Assembly: GCF_008831285.2 (NCBI RefSeq) | Contig: NC_045143.1 | Location: 14,409,151 to 14,473,150, forward strand | Length of the DNA: 64,000 bases | Direction: 5' to 3' | DNA from: Nymphaea colorata | Lineage: Eukaryota > Streptophyta > Magnoliopsida > Nymphaeales > Nymphaeaceae | Shown here: piece by piece, positions 1 to 11,446 of the stretch | How the letters are laid out: each line of letters opens with the position of its first letter | Numbering within the stretch: the first letter of the stretch is position 1 | Notes under the pieces: generated by a model | The model's input: the letters and a program-made list of their open reading frames with translations, nothing else | The model's database searches: none | What the model was told of the DNA's origin: nothing | Made by a program: the position numbers and the translations under genes

Positions 1-2165
1 GTGTTCCAAGCACGAGGTGCTTGTCGGAGGCCGTACAATGCCTTGCTTAGTTTGAGCACCATATGCTCCTTGTTCTTCATCGTGAAACCTTCTGGCTGAG
101 TTACATAAACTTCCTCCTCAAGTTCGCCATTGAGGAATGCTGATTTGACGTCGAGGTGATGAACTTGCCACCCACGGTTGGCTGCGACGGCAAGGATGAC
201 TCGCACGGTGTCGAGCCTGGCGACTGGTGCAAACACCTCATCGAAGTCGATCCCTTGCCGTTGAACATAGCCTTTTGCGACTAGTCTGGCCTTATGCTTG
301 ATCACCTCTCCGTCTGAGTTTTTCTTTAATTTGAACACCCATTTGAGTCCAATTGCTTTGGTTCCAACCGGTAGCGTTGTCAGCGTCCAAGTCGAATTTT
401 TTTCAATGGACTCAATTTCCTTGGCCATCGCATCCACCCATGCCGGTTGGCCCATTGCCTCTTGGTAACACGATGGCTCCTCTATTGCCGCAAGCATGGC
501 CTCTTCTTCGACGTCTTCATCATCGAGCTCGACATGCCGATCGTCTCGCATGATATCATCGATATGTCTATACCGAACGGGTCCGTTATTACTGTCCTCC
601 ATCTCCGAGGTTGCGGCAGTTTCATCCGCCAGCAATCTCCGAGCCGGCGTCACCACCGGCGTTGCTTCGCCACCCATCGGTGTCGATGAAGAAGTAGGGT
701 AGCCTAGATCCATGGATAGCGACCTTCCTGCTTGTCCGCTTGCAACTGAGTTGTCCACTGTTGATTCATCCTCAACAGTGAAATTCGACGAATCACTGCC
801 TCTTGCATCCATGTTCCAATTCCACTTTAATTTTTCTTCAAATTTAACATCACGACTTACATGGATTCTCCCGCGCCGTGGATCGAATAATCGGTGTGCC
901 TTGCAGCCATCCTTGACGCCGAGATACACCATTGGCTGGCTGCGATCATCAAGCTTCTTGAGGTGTGGTGTTGTCACCATGGCATGCGCCGTGCAGCCGA
1001 ACAATCGAAGATGTGCAAGATCCGGCTTCCTATGACTCCAAGCTTCATACGGGGTGCGCTCGCCCATGGCCTTCGTAGGCAAGCAGTTCAACAGGTAGAC
1101 TGCGTGTCGTACCGCCTCTCCCCAAAATCTTCCCGGCATGCTCATGCTCTTGAGGAGAGATCTTGCCATCGCCATCACCGTCCTGTTCCTCCTCTCCACC
1201 ACACCGTTTTGTTGTGGTGAGTATGGCGCAGTGAGGTGTCGCGCAATGCCCGCCTGTTCACACACATTGGCGAACTCAAGAGAGAGGAACTCGCCTCCAC
1301 GATCAGTCCGGAGCGTCTTGACGTGATGCCCGCACGCGTTCTCGGCCAGCGCCTTGATCTTCATAAATGCTGAGCATGCCTGGTCTTTTGTTATGATCAC
1401 GCACAACCACATCCAACGAGTAAAGTAATCAACTATTAGTAAGAAATAGCTATTACCGGCAGGGGTGGGTGGCGTGATCGGGCCGCAAAGATCAGCGTGC
1501 AAGAGTTCGAGTGGCTCCTTCGCTCGATAGATGGCTGCCGACGGGAACGACTGTCTCGTCTGCTTCGCCACCAAACACTCCAGGCATAACTGAGCGGGAT
1601 GAGAGATAGGCGGTACCCCGGTTGCCATCTTCTTGTTTACAAGCATCTTCAATGCTTGAAAGTTGACGTGGCCGAGACGAGCATGCCACAACCATGTCGG
1701 ATCCTCGAGGTTTGCCAAGAGACACACTGGCCTTGCAATCTGCAGCTCGATGCGATAGAGACGATTTGGCGTGCGTCTCACCTTCATGATCAACTGCCCT
1801 GGATTTTTGACAAATACCTCTAGTTTGTCTTCATCCATAACCACCTTGTGGCCCACCTCAGTGAGTTGCCCGAGACTCACAATGTTGCTGCGAAGCTTTG
1901 GAATATAATATACTTCCTGGAGCAGCCATTGATCATCATTTTTGCATTTAAAAAGAATTGAACCCTTACCCATGATCTGCACCGATGAGCCGTCGCCGAA
2001 CTTCACCTTGCCGGTGATTGCCTCGTTCAACTCCCGAAACTTGACCTTGTCTCCGGTCATGTGGTTGCTGGCACCGTTATCCAAGTACCAGGTGTCGGTA
2101 GTTTCTTTACCGTGCTCGGTCCCGTGTAGTTCGGGCCATACTTGCTCTTCATTCAGCGCTTCCTA
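1..2165 (-). CDS. copia pol: protease, integrase, start of reverse transcriptase (partial)
   Basis: Polyprotein that cleaves itself, integrates the cDNA and copies the RNA. Reading down from about 2096: the protease motif WYLDNGASNHMTG (Asp-Asn-Gly where Asp-Ser/Thr-Gly is usual); the GAG-pre-integrase zinc site HARLGH with the paired Cys LCLEC at about 1580-1690; the integrase core with HADLCGP (first Asp), RTDRGGEF (second Asp) and NGVVERRNR (Glu codon at 1194-1196); the integrase C-terminal part with LFGCTAHAM; an acidic linker; then RT from about 350 with GLKWVFKLK, KARLVAKGY, DEVFAPVARL and DVKSAFLNGELEEEVY. The RT YVDD site is beyond the edge. It shares the frame of gag but is separated from it by TGA TAG at about 2163-2168. 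I saw no other stop by manual reading. There is no separate start codon, so it would need readthrough or is defective. Confidence 0.92.
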
Positions 2166-3206
2166 TCATTCCTGCCATTCTTGTCTCTCAGGTGCAGCGG
2201 GCACTGCTTCTTCCAACTCTGCAAGCAACAGAGTTGGTTCGGTGTCGTCAGTTTGTGTGAGATGCGCCTCTTCCTTCTTTTTGGGAGCCTTGCACCGGTT
2301 CGCATAATGCCCCAATTCGTTGCAATTGAAGCAACGGATGTGACTCTTGTCACGACCATCGCCTCCAGAGCCACCTGCTCTGTCTTTCAGTGGGAAGTCG
2401 CCTCGTCCGCCTCTCCCGTGCCCTCTACCGCGCCCGCGACCACCCCGGTTGCGAGCACCTCCTTCCCTGTGACCCGTCTCCCTTCGGGTCGACGACGTGT
2501 CGCTGCCGCTTCTCTTCTGTCGTGCCTCCCACTTAGCTTGAGTGAGAAGCAGTTGCGCATCGCCATTGCCATCGGTACCGAATGCTCGGGGACGAGAGCG
2601 TTCTTTGTACGTCTTGAGTCGTCCCACCGCCTCTTCAAACAACATTGTGCCGAGGTCGCAAAATTGCTCTATGCCCGCGATTACGCTAAGAAACCTATTT
2701 GGAACGGTGTCAAATAGCTTCTTGACTAAGGCGGCATCGCTTAGGGTGCCCCCTAAGTTGGCATACCTGACAGACATTCCGGTGAGTCTGCCCGCATATT
2801 GATCCAACGACTCTCCTTCTTGCATCCTCATGGCGTCAAAGTCACTCTTCAACGTCTGTAGGCGTGCATTCCTCACGCGATCTGCCCCGACAAATCTCGT
2901 CTTGAGGCAATCCCAGACCTCCTTCGCCGTCGCCTTCTTTGCCACTTGCATTAGGAGATCCTCTGGGAGGGCTTGGAGAAGATGCGACCTCGCCTTCTTG
3001 TCCTTCCTCGTGTCGACAGCCACACCGGCCGTCGGCTCGGCTGCCTCCCAGATGCCTTGATCTTCCATCATGGCCTGGACCCTAATCACCCAGCTGGTGT
3101 AGTTGGTCGCCGTGAGCAGCGGATATTGGAACGTACCGCTGGCAATCTCCCGCGCTGCCTCGTTTGTGATGATCGACATCGGCTTGAATCGAGGGAGCTT
3201 TGGCAT
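2166..3206 (-). CDS. copia gag (capsid/nucleocapsid)
   Basis: Capsid and nucleocapsid precursor that packages element RNA in cytoplasmic virus-like particles. From the ATG at 3206 it encodes 346 residues. The N-terminal part carries the plant copia gag pattern (TATNYTSWVIRVQAMMEDQ, then KEVWDCLKTRFVG and GESLDQYAGRLTGM). A basic Arg-Gly-rich stretch comes before a CCHC zinc knuckle, CFNCNELGHYANRC, at about residues 292-305. The in-frame codons upstream to 3227 have only a TTG and overlap the primer-binding site, so the ATG at 3206 is the better start. The frame closes with TGA at 2166-2168, immediately followed by in-frame TAG. The first Gly-rich and knuckle segments look intact, with no frameshift seen. 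Confidence 0.93.
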   Translation of the reverse strand: MPKLPRFKPMSIITNEAAREIASGTFQYPLLTATNYTSWVIRVQAMMEDQGIWEAAEPTAGVAVDTRKDKKARSHLLQALPEDLLMQVAKKATAKEVWDCLKTRFVGADRVRNARLQTLKSDFDAMRMQEGESLDQYAGRLTGMSVRYANLGGTLSDAALVKKLFDTVPNRFLSVIAGIEQFCDLGTMLFEEAVGRLKTYKERSRPRAFGTDGNGDAQLLLTQAKWEARQKRSGSDTSSTRRETGHREGGARNRGGRGRGRGHGRGGRGDFPLKDRAGGSGGDGRDKSHIRCFNCNELGHYANRCKAPKKKEEAHLTQTDDTEPTLLLAELEEAVPAAPERQEWQE

Positions 3207-3214
3207 ACAACCTG

Positions 3215-3226
3215 GCTCTGATACCA
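3215..3226 (-). other. tRNA primer-binding site of copia C
   Basis: Minus-strand TGGTATCAGAGC, the standard copia primer site complementary to the 3' end of initiator-Met tRNA. It lies two bases inside the LTR end (CA at 3229-3230), as expected for minus-strand priming. Confidence 0.93.
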
Positions 3227-3228
3227 AA

Positions 3229-3496
3229 TGTTGGCGTTCTCCCGCGATTCACACTCAATCCCCCTCTTTTGGTAATGGCAAAATGAAGAGAGGGGACCGT
3301 AGGCTGCAACACACCAACGAGGGAAAGGGCAGAGAGAGGGAGCAGCTGTACACGGGCAGAGAGAGAAGCAAGCTGCGTCTAGGGCAGCGTGAGAGAGAGA
3401 GTCAAGGACGGCAGGAGAGAGAGAGTAAAGGGCGAGAGAGGGAGGGAGAGAAAGATGGAAACTTTCTTCTCCTCTTTTGGCGTTAACTTCTCAACA
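3229..3496 (-). repeat. 5' LTR of copia C
   Basis: About 268 bp bounded by TGTTG at 3229 and CAACA at 3492-3496, a perfect 5-bp inverted terminus, ending next to the primer-binding site. On the plus strand it is rich in GAGAGA, that is, a CT-rich leader in element orientation. The left limit is firm; the right limit rests on the TGTTG match, because the partner LTR is outside the window. The base after it (3497) begins flanking DNA. Confidence 0.8.
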
Positions 3497-4979
3497 TCTC
3501 ATTTTAGTAAAAAAAAGACTAACATTTAAAGAGAATAAAAAAAACTGAAAAACTTAACGAGTAAGTTTAGCAACTCGTAGATCGTGCTTTCTCACGATCC
3601 CTCGGCTTCAACTTTTTCAGCTTCCACCATTTTCTCCACTCCTTATTAACTGCCCACTATTTGAAACCGCACACACTTTCTCTTGTTTCCACTTTTCACT
3701 CCTTCACGTACTCACGCTTTTCTCACGAGCTCCACACGTTCTCACGAGCTCCTCCACTTCAGGAGTTAGAGCAACATGTCAGGCTGTTAGCGCCAGTGTT
3801 CGTTTTCACTGGCCTCATACTTGAGGCAGAGTTGACCCCAAATGTTGCAGTGGCTCCTGATCAAGGGACCAGTTCGACACCAAGAGAGAAAAGCGAGATG
3901 TGCGGGGTCCTAGTTGTTGAAGGTATGCGTGTTATTGACAAAGAAGGCACCCTTGCACACGTCATGTACAAAAAGTTATAATCAACTGGAAGACCAGCCA
4001 TTATGGTGTGATTCTATTGTTTTTGCTTAGCAAAAGCAAAAATTGCATGGGAAAAGCAATAAAAGCCAATAAACCCAGAAACGGAGAACGAGTGCAACTA
4101 GATGCATGCAGTCCTAAGTGATAAATGGCTGCATCCAGATCGTAGATGCGGTCTATGCATAGAAATATTGATGTCATCATGCTTACAATAAACAAAGATT
4201 GCAGCATGCTTACAATAAACAATCGATCACAATAAACCAAAAGCGCCATACTGAACAACACAATAGACAGAAAGACAAAACCAAAACAGAAAAAGGAACA
4301 TGGAAGAGATATACAGCTCAAGGCGGACAAAGGGGGAAACGTATGACGGTGATCGATTGGGGCGAGTGGGAAACCAACCGATGAGCAGCAGCCAAGCGCA
4401 GAGCGTGGAACGTCCGACGGTGATAATGGCCAGAAAGTTAGGATACTTCCTGAGACAGTAGAGTGGAGGCGCGTATGGGGAGAAGACGACGGGGAATAGA
4501 GTGAAAGGGGTCCTGGTTGGATGGAGGTGGAAGAGAGTGAAGGGGTCGGAAGGGGAAACGAGTGAGGATGGAGAGGAGACGGAGGTAACAGGGGGATCTT
4601 CGGCCGACGGCGAGCGTGGGAAGGAGGGAGAGAAGAGAGAAGAAAGAGTGCCGGATGCTCAAATGATCAGGCACATAGTGGTATATGTATATACTATCCT
4701 AAACCAATGGTAAACATGATAGTGAAAACTTTCCCAAGTTTTCACCCCTAGTTTCCTTTTTCATGTATTCACGAATAAAAGAGATGGTGTGGAAGAAGTT
4801 GTGCTATCGTGATGATACGATGCTGCCCAACTGATTTATTTTATAAATTGAATTTTGTAAATTTAAAGATGTTAGAATAATATATATGTTTCTTGTATTC
4901 TCTATTTTTATGAAATATTATTGAATGTGTAATCTGATTTGTTATTTAAGTGTTGGTCTGTAAAGGGAGTCAGTGACTA
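3497..4979. other. unassigned flank of copia C
   Basis: No gene recognised. A plus-strand open stretch of 106 codons (3661-3981) and a purine-rich block around 4440-4670 have no domain I know. The latter reads as a pyrimidine-rich, leader-like tract on the minus strand, with no supported coding region. Confidence 0.4.
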
Positions 4980-5172
4980 TGATTGTTTTGAAAGTTGATT
5001 TTGGTGCAATTGGGTTATCATTTAACATGATTTGGGAAAAAAAAGTTGCCTCAAAAGTTGGGGTCATTACAATGATGATTGTTTCGAAAATTGATTTTTG
5101 GTGCAATTGCGTTTTCATTTAAAATTGATTTGGGAAAAAACATTGCCTCCAAAGTTTGGGTCATTACAATGA
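4980..5172. repeat. tandem duplication, about 96 bp x 2
   Basis: Two adjacent copies, 4980-5075 and 5076-5172. Both begin TGATTGTTT, share GGTGCAATTG, and end GGTCATTACAATGA. They differ at roughly one base in ten with small indels, so the duplication is not recent. No coding function seen. Confidence 0.85.
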
Positions 5173-7438
5173 AAGTCCATATTCAGTTAGAAACATGCAT
5201 TTTATTTCCATTCCACTTATGTCTGGAATTTTGTTTCTCGAAACATCTTTCCAGTTTCATAATTCTTGGCTATCGAACCATATCTTAGGAATTTAATTCA
5301 TTTGGAAACTTTCAATTTTGTCGAGTAGACGGAACAATTGCTTAGGTAATTACCAATTCAGAGTACATGTCAAAATGTTCCTTGATCACACAGGTTATTT
5401 TCTTCTTTAAATGGTTTAGATACAACTTGCTAGATGTACGACAGCCTAGGTTTTGATTGAACTATGAGTTGCTTTGCCGATTCTGATTTCCTTGTCCTTT
5501 CGTTGTTTTCCATCTATTCCAGTTTCCATCTTATTTCCTTCTTTCTTTCTTCTTGCTTTCCTTTTTACAAGTTTTCCTATTTGGAAACAAGAAGATGCAA
5601 TCTCAATGGAACTCAGTCAAGAATTCAACTGGAATTCATAAGAAGAAACAAATGGAAAATGAAATCAAAGAGCAACATCAAAACAAGTAATTCAGGCAAA
5701 AAGGTAAGCTATGAAGATTTGCCAATCCAAAATAAGCACCATCTTGGTATACGAGTACTGAAACCAAATAACGTTAGAGTGCGGCTCAACATGTCCTGGT
5801 TATAGACATGCATGCAGAAGGAAATCTCCAAACTTCTAGACTGCCATTATCACAATCCACCATAGAACCCATACAAGCCGGCAACGTGGCTCTGTAAGGG
5901 GCTTTTAGCCTTCTTTAAAGGGTATTGAGGGCGTTTTTATTTACTTCAGTCTCTCTCAAAAGCGAAGCTGATTATGTAAGTCATACTAGTGCACAAAATT
6001 TCAGTGCACCAGTATGGTTAATGGTGAAAATGCCCTTGGTTAATAAAAAAAAAAAAAAACTTTTTGTGGGGACAAAAAATGAAACAAAAAAAGTTAAAAA
6101 AATAAAAAAGATGTTTTTAAAAAATAAATTTTCAAAATATTCTCACTCACTACCGTTTCTTTCTTTTGAAGTATATGTGTTGCGTGCACCGAGCGGCACA
6201 CACAACTAATTCTCTCAAAAAAGGTGATTGTTGTCTTTCTATCTTTTGTCCCTATATAATCTCCAGAGTATCTTGGACATTTTGGCATTGAAGCTGCCTC
6301 CCATAGAATGAGTTGAGGAAATCGAACATGCTGCATCTCCACATTTCGTATTCTGAAAAAGCAAAAGCGCAGGGTTCTTTTGGATCTTAATGAAGAGATG
6401 AACACGCTCTACGTTCGGTCTTACTGCACTAGATGGTCTGTAAATTCAAGGATAGCCCAATGAAGAGATGACATTGGGCTTGTTTGTCTGCCTCCAAAGG
6501 AATTTACGCCGTGTATGGTTCTATCCTCGATAAGTTTCAGATTAGCGATGGCACCGCCTCCTTGAATGTGATTCAGCTATCAGTTGAATAGCTGTATATT
6601 TTGTACAGTTTTTTGTGTTTTTTGCTTTGTTTTTTGGTTGTTGTATTCCTTTATTTTGTTTGCAATATAAAAGCTCGCCCTCATATAATTCATAACTGGA
6701 AGCGGCCACCTACCAACCCCTGACCGTTGCCCTAACCACCTCATAGACATTAGACCTTTTCTAGTTAGTTAACCCCTAATATTGTAAATTAGTTTCATGG
6801 TTCTCTCCCTCACACTTGTCTCTTTTATTTTGCTATGGGCGTGGCTGAGATGATTGCGCTTCCGCATGCTTCTGTCATGCATCCTCATGGAAAGTAGTAG
6901 GGTCACCACTATGCAACAGAAATTATGTATTGGAAGCGTCTCCTATACCTTTCTCAAAAGCATTGGGGGTGGAGGAAGCCACTCGGTCAGCACATTTGCC
7001 CACGCCTGATAATAACAAATGATTCCACCCAACTCAAGCTTCCGATTGAACACTATTATTTTTTGTTGGGAAAGAAAAGAAAAAAAAGGCGATTGCTGCG
7101 TTAATGATAGCTACAAATTGCAAACTAGAATTAATTAATTTGGTCATAACTGGGTAAGGGATCGCGCTGACGTCTTTGAAATTGGAAAAGGAAGCTCAAA
7201 ATCTTGCAATTGAAATAGTGCAAACAACGGTAAAACTTTCCCTAAGACACTTATCCGAACTCTGGTTGAATACTACTCTGTTCGAATTGCAAGAGAATGA
7301 ATCTGATTTTGCAATAGTTTTTATACCGCATTCCCTCCTTAATTAGTTCCACAGATATACTTTCTGGCTATCAACTGCACCAGTGGCCCTAACAGCAAAT
7401 TATGAATTAGGTGGACTTAGGGATCTGGTGAACAGGTG

Positions 7439-7442
<4 letters not shown>
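5173..7442. other. anonymous AT-rich DNA
   Basis: No recognised gene. An open frame at 5464-5805 (113 codons, hydrophobic N-terminal third, then basic) matches no family I know and has no clear exon signals. An A-rich stretch around 6040-6130 looks like an old poly(A) or slippage tract. Confidence 0.35.

Positions 7443-7505
<63 letters not shown>
7443..7505. repeat. (TA)n microsatellite
   Basis: About 31 uninterrupted AT dinucleotides. The length is likely to vary between individuals. Confidence 0.97.
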
Positions 7506-7506
<1 letters not shown>

Positions 7507-8262
7507 CTGGTTTTCAATCTTTTTAAATTTGTATTAAAAAGTGTTTTAAGTAAAATGTGATCATTCTAGCGTTTACAGACACTAATTTAATATAAACAAA
7601 GCTTTAATTCAAGTCACTTTACAATTCCTCGTAGATGGCTGGGTAGCTCTAAAAAGTTAGTTACTATTCAATTTTCATATATATATATACACACACGATG
7701 ACACTCTATTCCATTATGAGGATTTTTTCATTGACAATATTATGACACTAGATAGAATTCTCCACTCTTGCTTCATCACATTAAGATTTTCCATGATCTT
7801 GTTTCTGAAAGATATGGTCAAAAATTTTAACAGAAAGAAAGGAGCTCATGAGTCTCACTTTAATCTTGACCTAAAAAATGTCTAAATAAGATTATGAAGA
7901 GAACGTCCTTTATTACCAGATCGTGATAAAAAAAAAGGGACTTAGACGAAGGAACTATCTGGCTGATTTATAAGTACTGCCTTCAAATCTAGCAACATAG
8001 ACTTTTGTGGAAGACTCTATCTTCATATTCAAGCGATCATCATAATTGCAAGTGTTATGAAAACCAGCGAATCAACGTCTTGTAAAATTAAAAAAGGAAC
8101 TTTGGGAACCCGTGCTTGTGAATGGATGAGCTAGCTGTGGCCTGGTTGATGCTAATGATCATTTTGTTCCTATGCCTATAGAATCTTTCCATCGCATGAA
8201 CCTGTAGCTCTTTATGTGACGCATTGATGAGATAAAGTAACTTGTAGTCTATTTATGACCAC

Positions 8263-8449
8263 CAGTAGTGGAGCCACGGTGCGGCTGTTGCGGGCAATTG
8301 CCCACAACAACGCATAAAAGCTTTATTTTATTTATGTATTGATTCTTTATTCTTTTTTAATATTGTTACGTATGAGTACTACTTCAAGTTTGAAACATAA
8401 AAATAAGAATGTGCCGCAGTTCAGTTAAAAATTTCTTACTCCACCACTG
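8263..8449. mobile_element. MITE-like element, about 187 bp
   Basis: Begins CAGTAGTGGAG and ends CTCCACCACTG, an 11-bp terminal inverted repeat with one mismatch and hAT-like CAGTG/CACTG ends. No coding capacity. The flanking 8-mers do not match, so any target duplication is lost or the ends are slightly misplaced. Part of the same family (GGTGGAGCCA next to TGCCCACA) recurs inverted at about 10870-10920 and more weakly near 8895. Confidence 0.5.
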
Positions 8450-9470
8450 ACGCACAGTTTGCTTTGCCATAGAACTTACGTGATTCTCATCCGCAGCACT
8501 TTCGGTAACGCTTCAGGCTCGGGAGATTCTTTGAGAGCTAGCGTTTGATAAGAACTCCCTACAATATGTATCAAAACTACCATTACATTTTCTTAATTTT
8601 GGAACCACAGTATGATTATGTCAAATATTTTTATTATTGAATTCAAAACAACATTTATAATCACGCGAGATTTAATTTCCAAGAGTAAGAAGTACCAGAA
8701 TATGTGCTCTAAAAAAAACATGTCTTAATAACACAATGTTTCATGTCAAATGCATGCCGGTCTATACCATTCACTTCTTTTTCTTTTGTATCATGCCTTT
8801 TTTATAACCATTTGTTTTATCGCGGCTGCTTAATTTCAGTTAAACAGGAATTGACTAGGCCACAAGTTATGGAGTGCCGCCAATATATATATATATGTGG
8901 GCAGGGGTGGAGGCTGCTGTGTGGCGCATACCCAAAAAACTTCTCAATATTTTTTGTATTGGTATTTGTAAGCAATTTTTCTCAGTTGGTACCCCTTAAA
9001 ATATGTTGGTACCTCTTAAAGATTTAAAATTTTCTTTGAACCAATGCTGTTAAATTTCCATCTCTGTCTCTTACTAGAAAAAGCAAGAAAACAGGTGCGT
9101 ATCAGCAGAACAAATTGGCCTGCTTGGGCCTTAAAAATATGTTAAATAAAGTTTTTAAATTTAACTTTTTATTAGTTGATTGATATGAGTAGAATCAACC
9201 TCACACTGGCTGATTTTGAGGGGGACATGACAGCTAGCATGTAAGTGTACCGCTGCTTTCACTTTTTCTTTTCCTCTAAAAATGGCCAATACTTGAAGGC
9301 TGCCCACCAAAATTTAATTATTATGAACAGCGTTGTGTGGGCCGTTAGCGAGCGACTCACTCTTTCCCTTGACGCTTCCTTCACTCAATGGACAAAACCG
9401 GTGGAAGCATATAATCAAGAATAGCTTCCTCTTCATCCTTTGTCCTTTGTGCTTCTGTTCTCCCTGTTTC
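8450..9470 (+). other. 5' flank of the phytocyanin gene
   Basis: AT-rich upstream DNA with a short (TA)n at 8883-8896. CATATAAT at about 9408-9415, some 60 bp before the start codon, is the only TATA-like word close enough to serve; this is weak. No other gene seen. Confidence 0.3.
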
Positions 9471-11446
9471 ATGGCAATGGCTTCTCCTCAGTTGTTGGCG
9501 GTCTGTTTCATTCTATTGTGCACCATCACCTTCACGCTATGTGGGCAATATCACATGGTTGGGGATTCTGGGGGCTGGACTGTTGGCACTACCAATTACA
9601 CGTCATGGTCTGCTTCCAAAAGTTTCCAAGTTGGAGATAACATACGTAAGAACACTGCTCATATGTATGCTTTATTTTACTTTCACTATTTTCCTAGATC
9701 ATGCATTGCAGTGTAGTTTGATTAATGCGATCGTGCTATTTACACATCACGACAGCAAGAACCCCTTCATTCTAAAGCGTTAATACGCTGTCTTTAGCCC
9801 CATATCCGGCGGGTACAATTAAATAAACTACCTGAAACAATACATCAGAGTGGGCTATTAAGAGGCCTAAGAAAGAACCTTAACCAATATATGTTTCTAT
9901 TGCGCAATGTATGATAATTTCATCCAATACATATAAAATCAACAAGGAACGCCTTTAACTATCAATTCCTTTTGGAAACGCATGAATTAATGGGGGCTAA
10001 AAGAATCATGTCCTTTCTGATATGTCGTCTAAAAAAAGCCCAAAATTATGGGGTTTCTCTTATATCCCTTTTCCATAATGAAAACGGCATACATGTACGT
10101 TGACCAAAAAAAAAAAGAAAAAAAATATTAGAAGGAGCACTATAAATGATTAGGAGACCTCCGTTCATGTTTATACTGTGTTTTGACTTTTGAGGCACTA
10201 ACATATGATCCCCACTTCATAACGATGATCACTTCATTGGTAGGGCTGTTTAAGTGCTCGAGTGTCATGAAAGAAACTTGAATTTGGCTCGAGCTCAAAT
10301 CGAGCTTGATTTCATTAGCTCAAGCACGACTCGGTTCGAGCATCTCGATTCGGCTCGATTAAGCTCAAGCCGAAGATTGGCTTGAGCCGAGCTAATCATT
10401 TTATTAAAAAATTATTATTTAAAAAAAAAGAGGTAATATATAGATTTGAACATGGAAGCTCTCACATACCCGTGCATACCCATTTGAGCATTTTTTTTTT
10501 TTTTGATAATTTTATGAAACATATTTTATATATTGTCTTTCTCGAACTTAACAGAGCCGAGCCCACTTAACTCGATCTCCACTTGTTTAGGTTGTCGAGT
10601 TTATTTCTTAACTCGAACTCGACTCGTTTAACAAACGAGTCAAGCTTGAGTTAGCCCTACATTCCAGCCACCAAACCTGAAATTTTTGGCTAAAGGTACT
10701 GATTCAAAAATTATAATAAGTTCATTACATAGCAAAATGCTTTACATGAGACGTGTCATATAAATAAGCAAATGCTTGAGCAGCACCTTAATATATATAT
10801 ATATATATAAATATATATGTGTGTGTGTGTTGGGCGTTAAACCAATAAGTGAATATAGAAATCTTGTGAGACTGTGTGGGCAGTTGTCCACACAAGCCAA
10901 CGTCTGGCTCCACCCCTGTTTTACTTCTTTCATTTATATAGCCCCGGGTGAACTTTCATTACTACGCTTCTTTTTCTTCTTCTTTCCCAATTATTTCAAA
11001 ACTTTTAAACTACTAGATCTCATTTGCTGTCTGCAGTGTTCCAGTACAACAACAAATTCCACAATGTGGTTCAAGTGACGAGATCAAGCTACCATTCATG
11101 CAACACATCCTCGCCCTTGGCGGTCCACTCCACCGGGAACGATACCTTTCTGGTTAACAGCAGAGGACATTATTTTTTCATCTGTGGGTTTCCCGGTCAC
11201 TGTGAGGGAGGCCAAAAGGTAGACATCAGGGTGACGCATGACTTCGCTCCTCCTCCTTCCTTACCACCCTCGACATTACCTACCCCAACTGCTGGCAATA
11301 GCGATTCCACAACCGCTATTGCCAAAGCTAGGGCCCCTTCTTCTGGCCATGCCTCTGCTTTGCTCACAACTCGAATCCACAGGGTGGCCGGCCTTGCCTG
11401 CTGTTTGTCCACACTGTTTATAGGCTCATCAATTTTCTACGTATAG
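9471..11446 (+). CDS. phytocyanin, stellacyanin/mavicyanin-like blue copper protein (2 exons)
   Basis: Exons 9471-9645 and 11037-11446, joined across a phase-1 GT-AG intron (donor ACGTAAGA, acceptor TGTCTGCAG), give 194 residues. Order: signal peptide (about 1-24, LLAVCFILLCTITFTLC); one plastocyanin-like domain (about 26-125); a Pro/Ser/Thr-rich linker; a hydrophobic C-terminal tail typical of GPI-anchored proteins. Type I copper ligands by comparison with stellacyanin are His67 (KFHNVVQV), Cys108, His113 and Gln118 (CGFPGHCEGGQK), with Cys80-Cys114 as the disulfide. Gln as axial ligand points to the stellacyanin/mavicyanin group and not to plantacyanin or uclacyanin, which have Met. N-glycosylation sites at Asn42, Asn81 and Asn93. 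Such proteins are secreted to the cell surface; electron transfer or cell-wall roles are inferred for the family, not shown here. The intron position is the one usual in phytocyanins. No defect seen. Confidence 0.92.
10240..10660. mobile_element. terminal-inverted-repeat element in the phytocyanin intron
   Basis: GTAGGGCT at 10240-10247 and AGCCCTAC at 10653-10660 form a perfect 8-bp inverted repeat around a segment crowded with GAGCTCAA, CTCGAG and CGAGTC words that can fold on themselves. No coding capacity. A related GCTCGAG-rich element lies at 34186-34574. CATT occurs on both outer sides, but this is too short to prove a target duplication. It makes up about 30% of the intron. Confidence 0.5.
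10791..10830. repeat. compound (AT)n(GT)n microsatellite
   Basis: About nine AT units, a short interruption, then about six GT units, within the phytocyanin intron. Confidence 0.9.

Larger units (their letters stand above)
1..3496 (-). mobile_element. Ty1/copia LTR retrotransposon, 5' portion (copia C)
   Basis: A minus-strand copia element that runs off the left window edge. Read on the minus strand it has a 5' LTR, a primer-binding site matching the initiator-Met tRNA type (TGGTATCAGAGC), gag with a zinc knuckle, then protease, integrase and the start of reverse transcriptase. This gene order, with integrase before RT, defines Ty1/copia. The coding part is visibly more GC-rich than its surroundings, and I found no stop in pol across about 2.1 kb, so it is much younger than the other elements here. 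The rest of RT, RNase H and the 3' LTR lie outside the window, so LTR-LTR identity and target-site duplication cannot be checked. Confidence 0.95.

Noticed and set aside
353-3221. Several plus-strand open frames of 60-190 codons between 353 and 3221
   Set aside because: They are antisense shadows of copia gag-pol, which has clear domain motifs on the minus strand.
5464-5805. 113-codon plus-strand open frame with hydrophobic start
   Set aside because: AT-rich chance frame more likely; no family resemblance and no splice signals.
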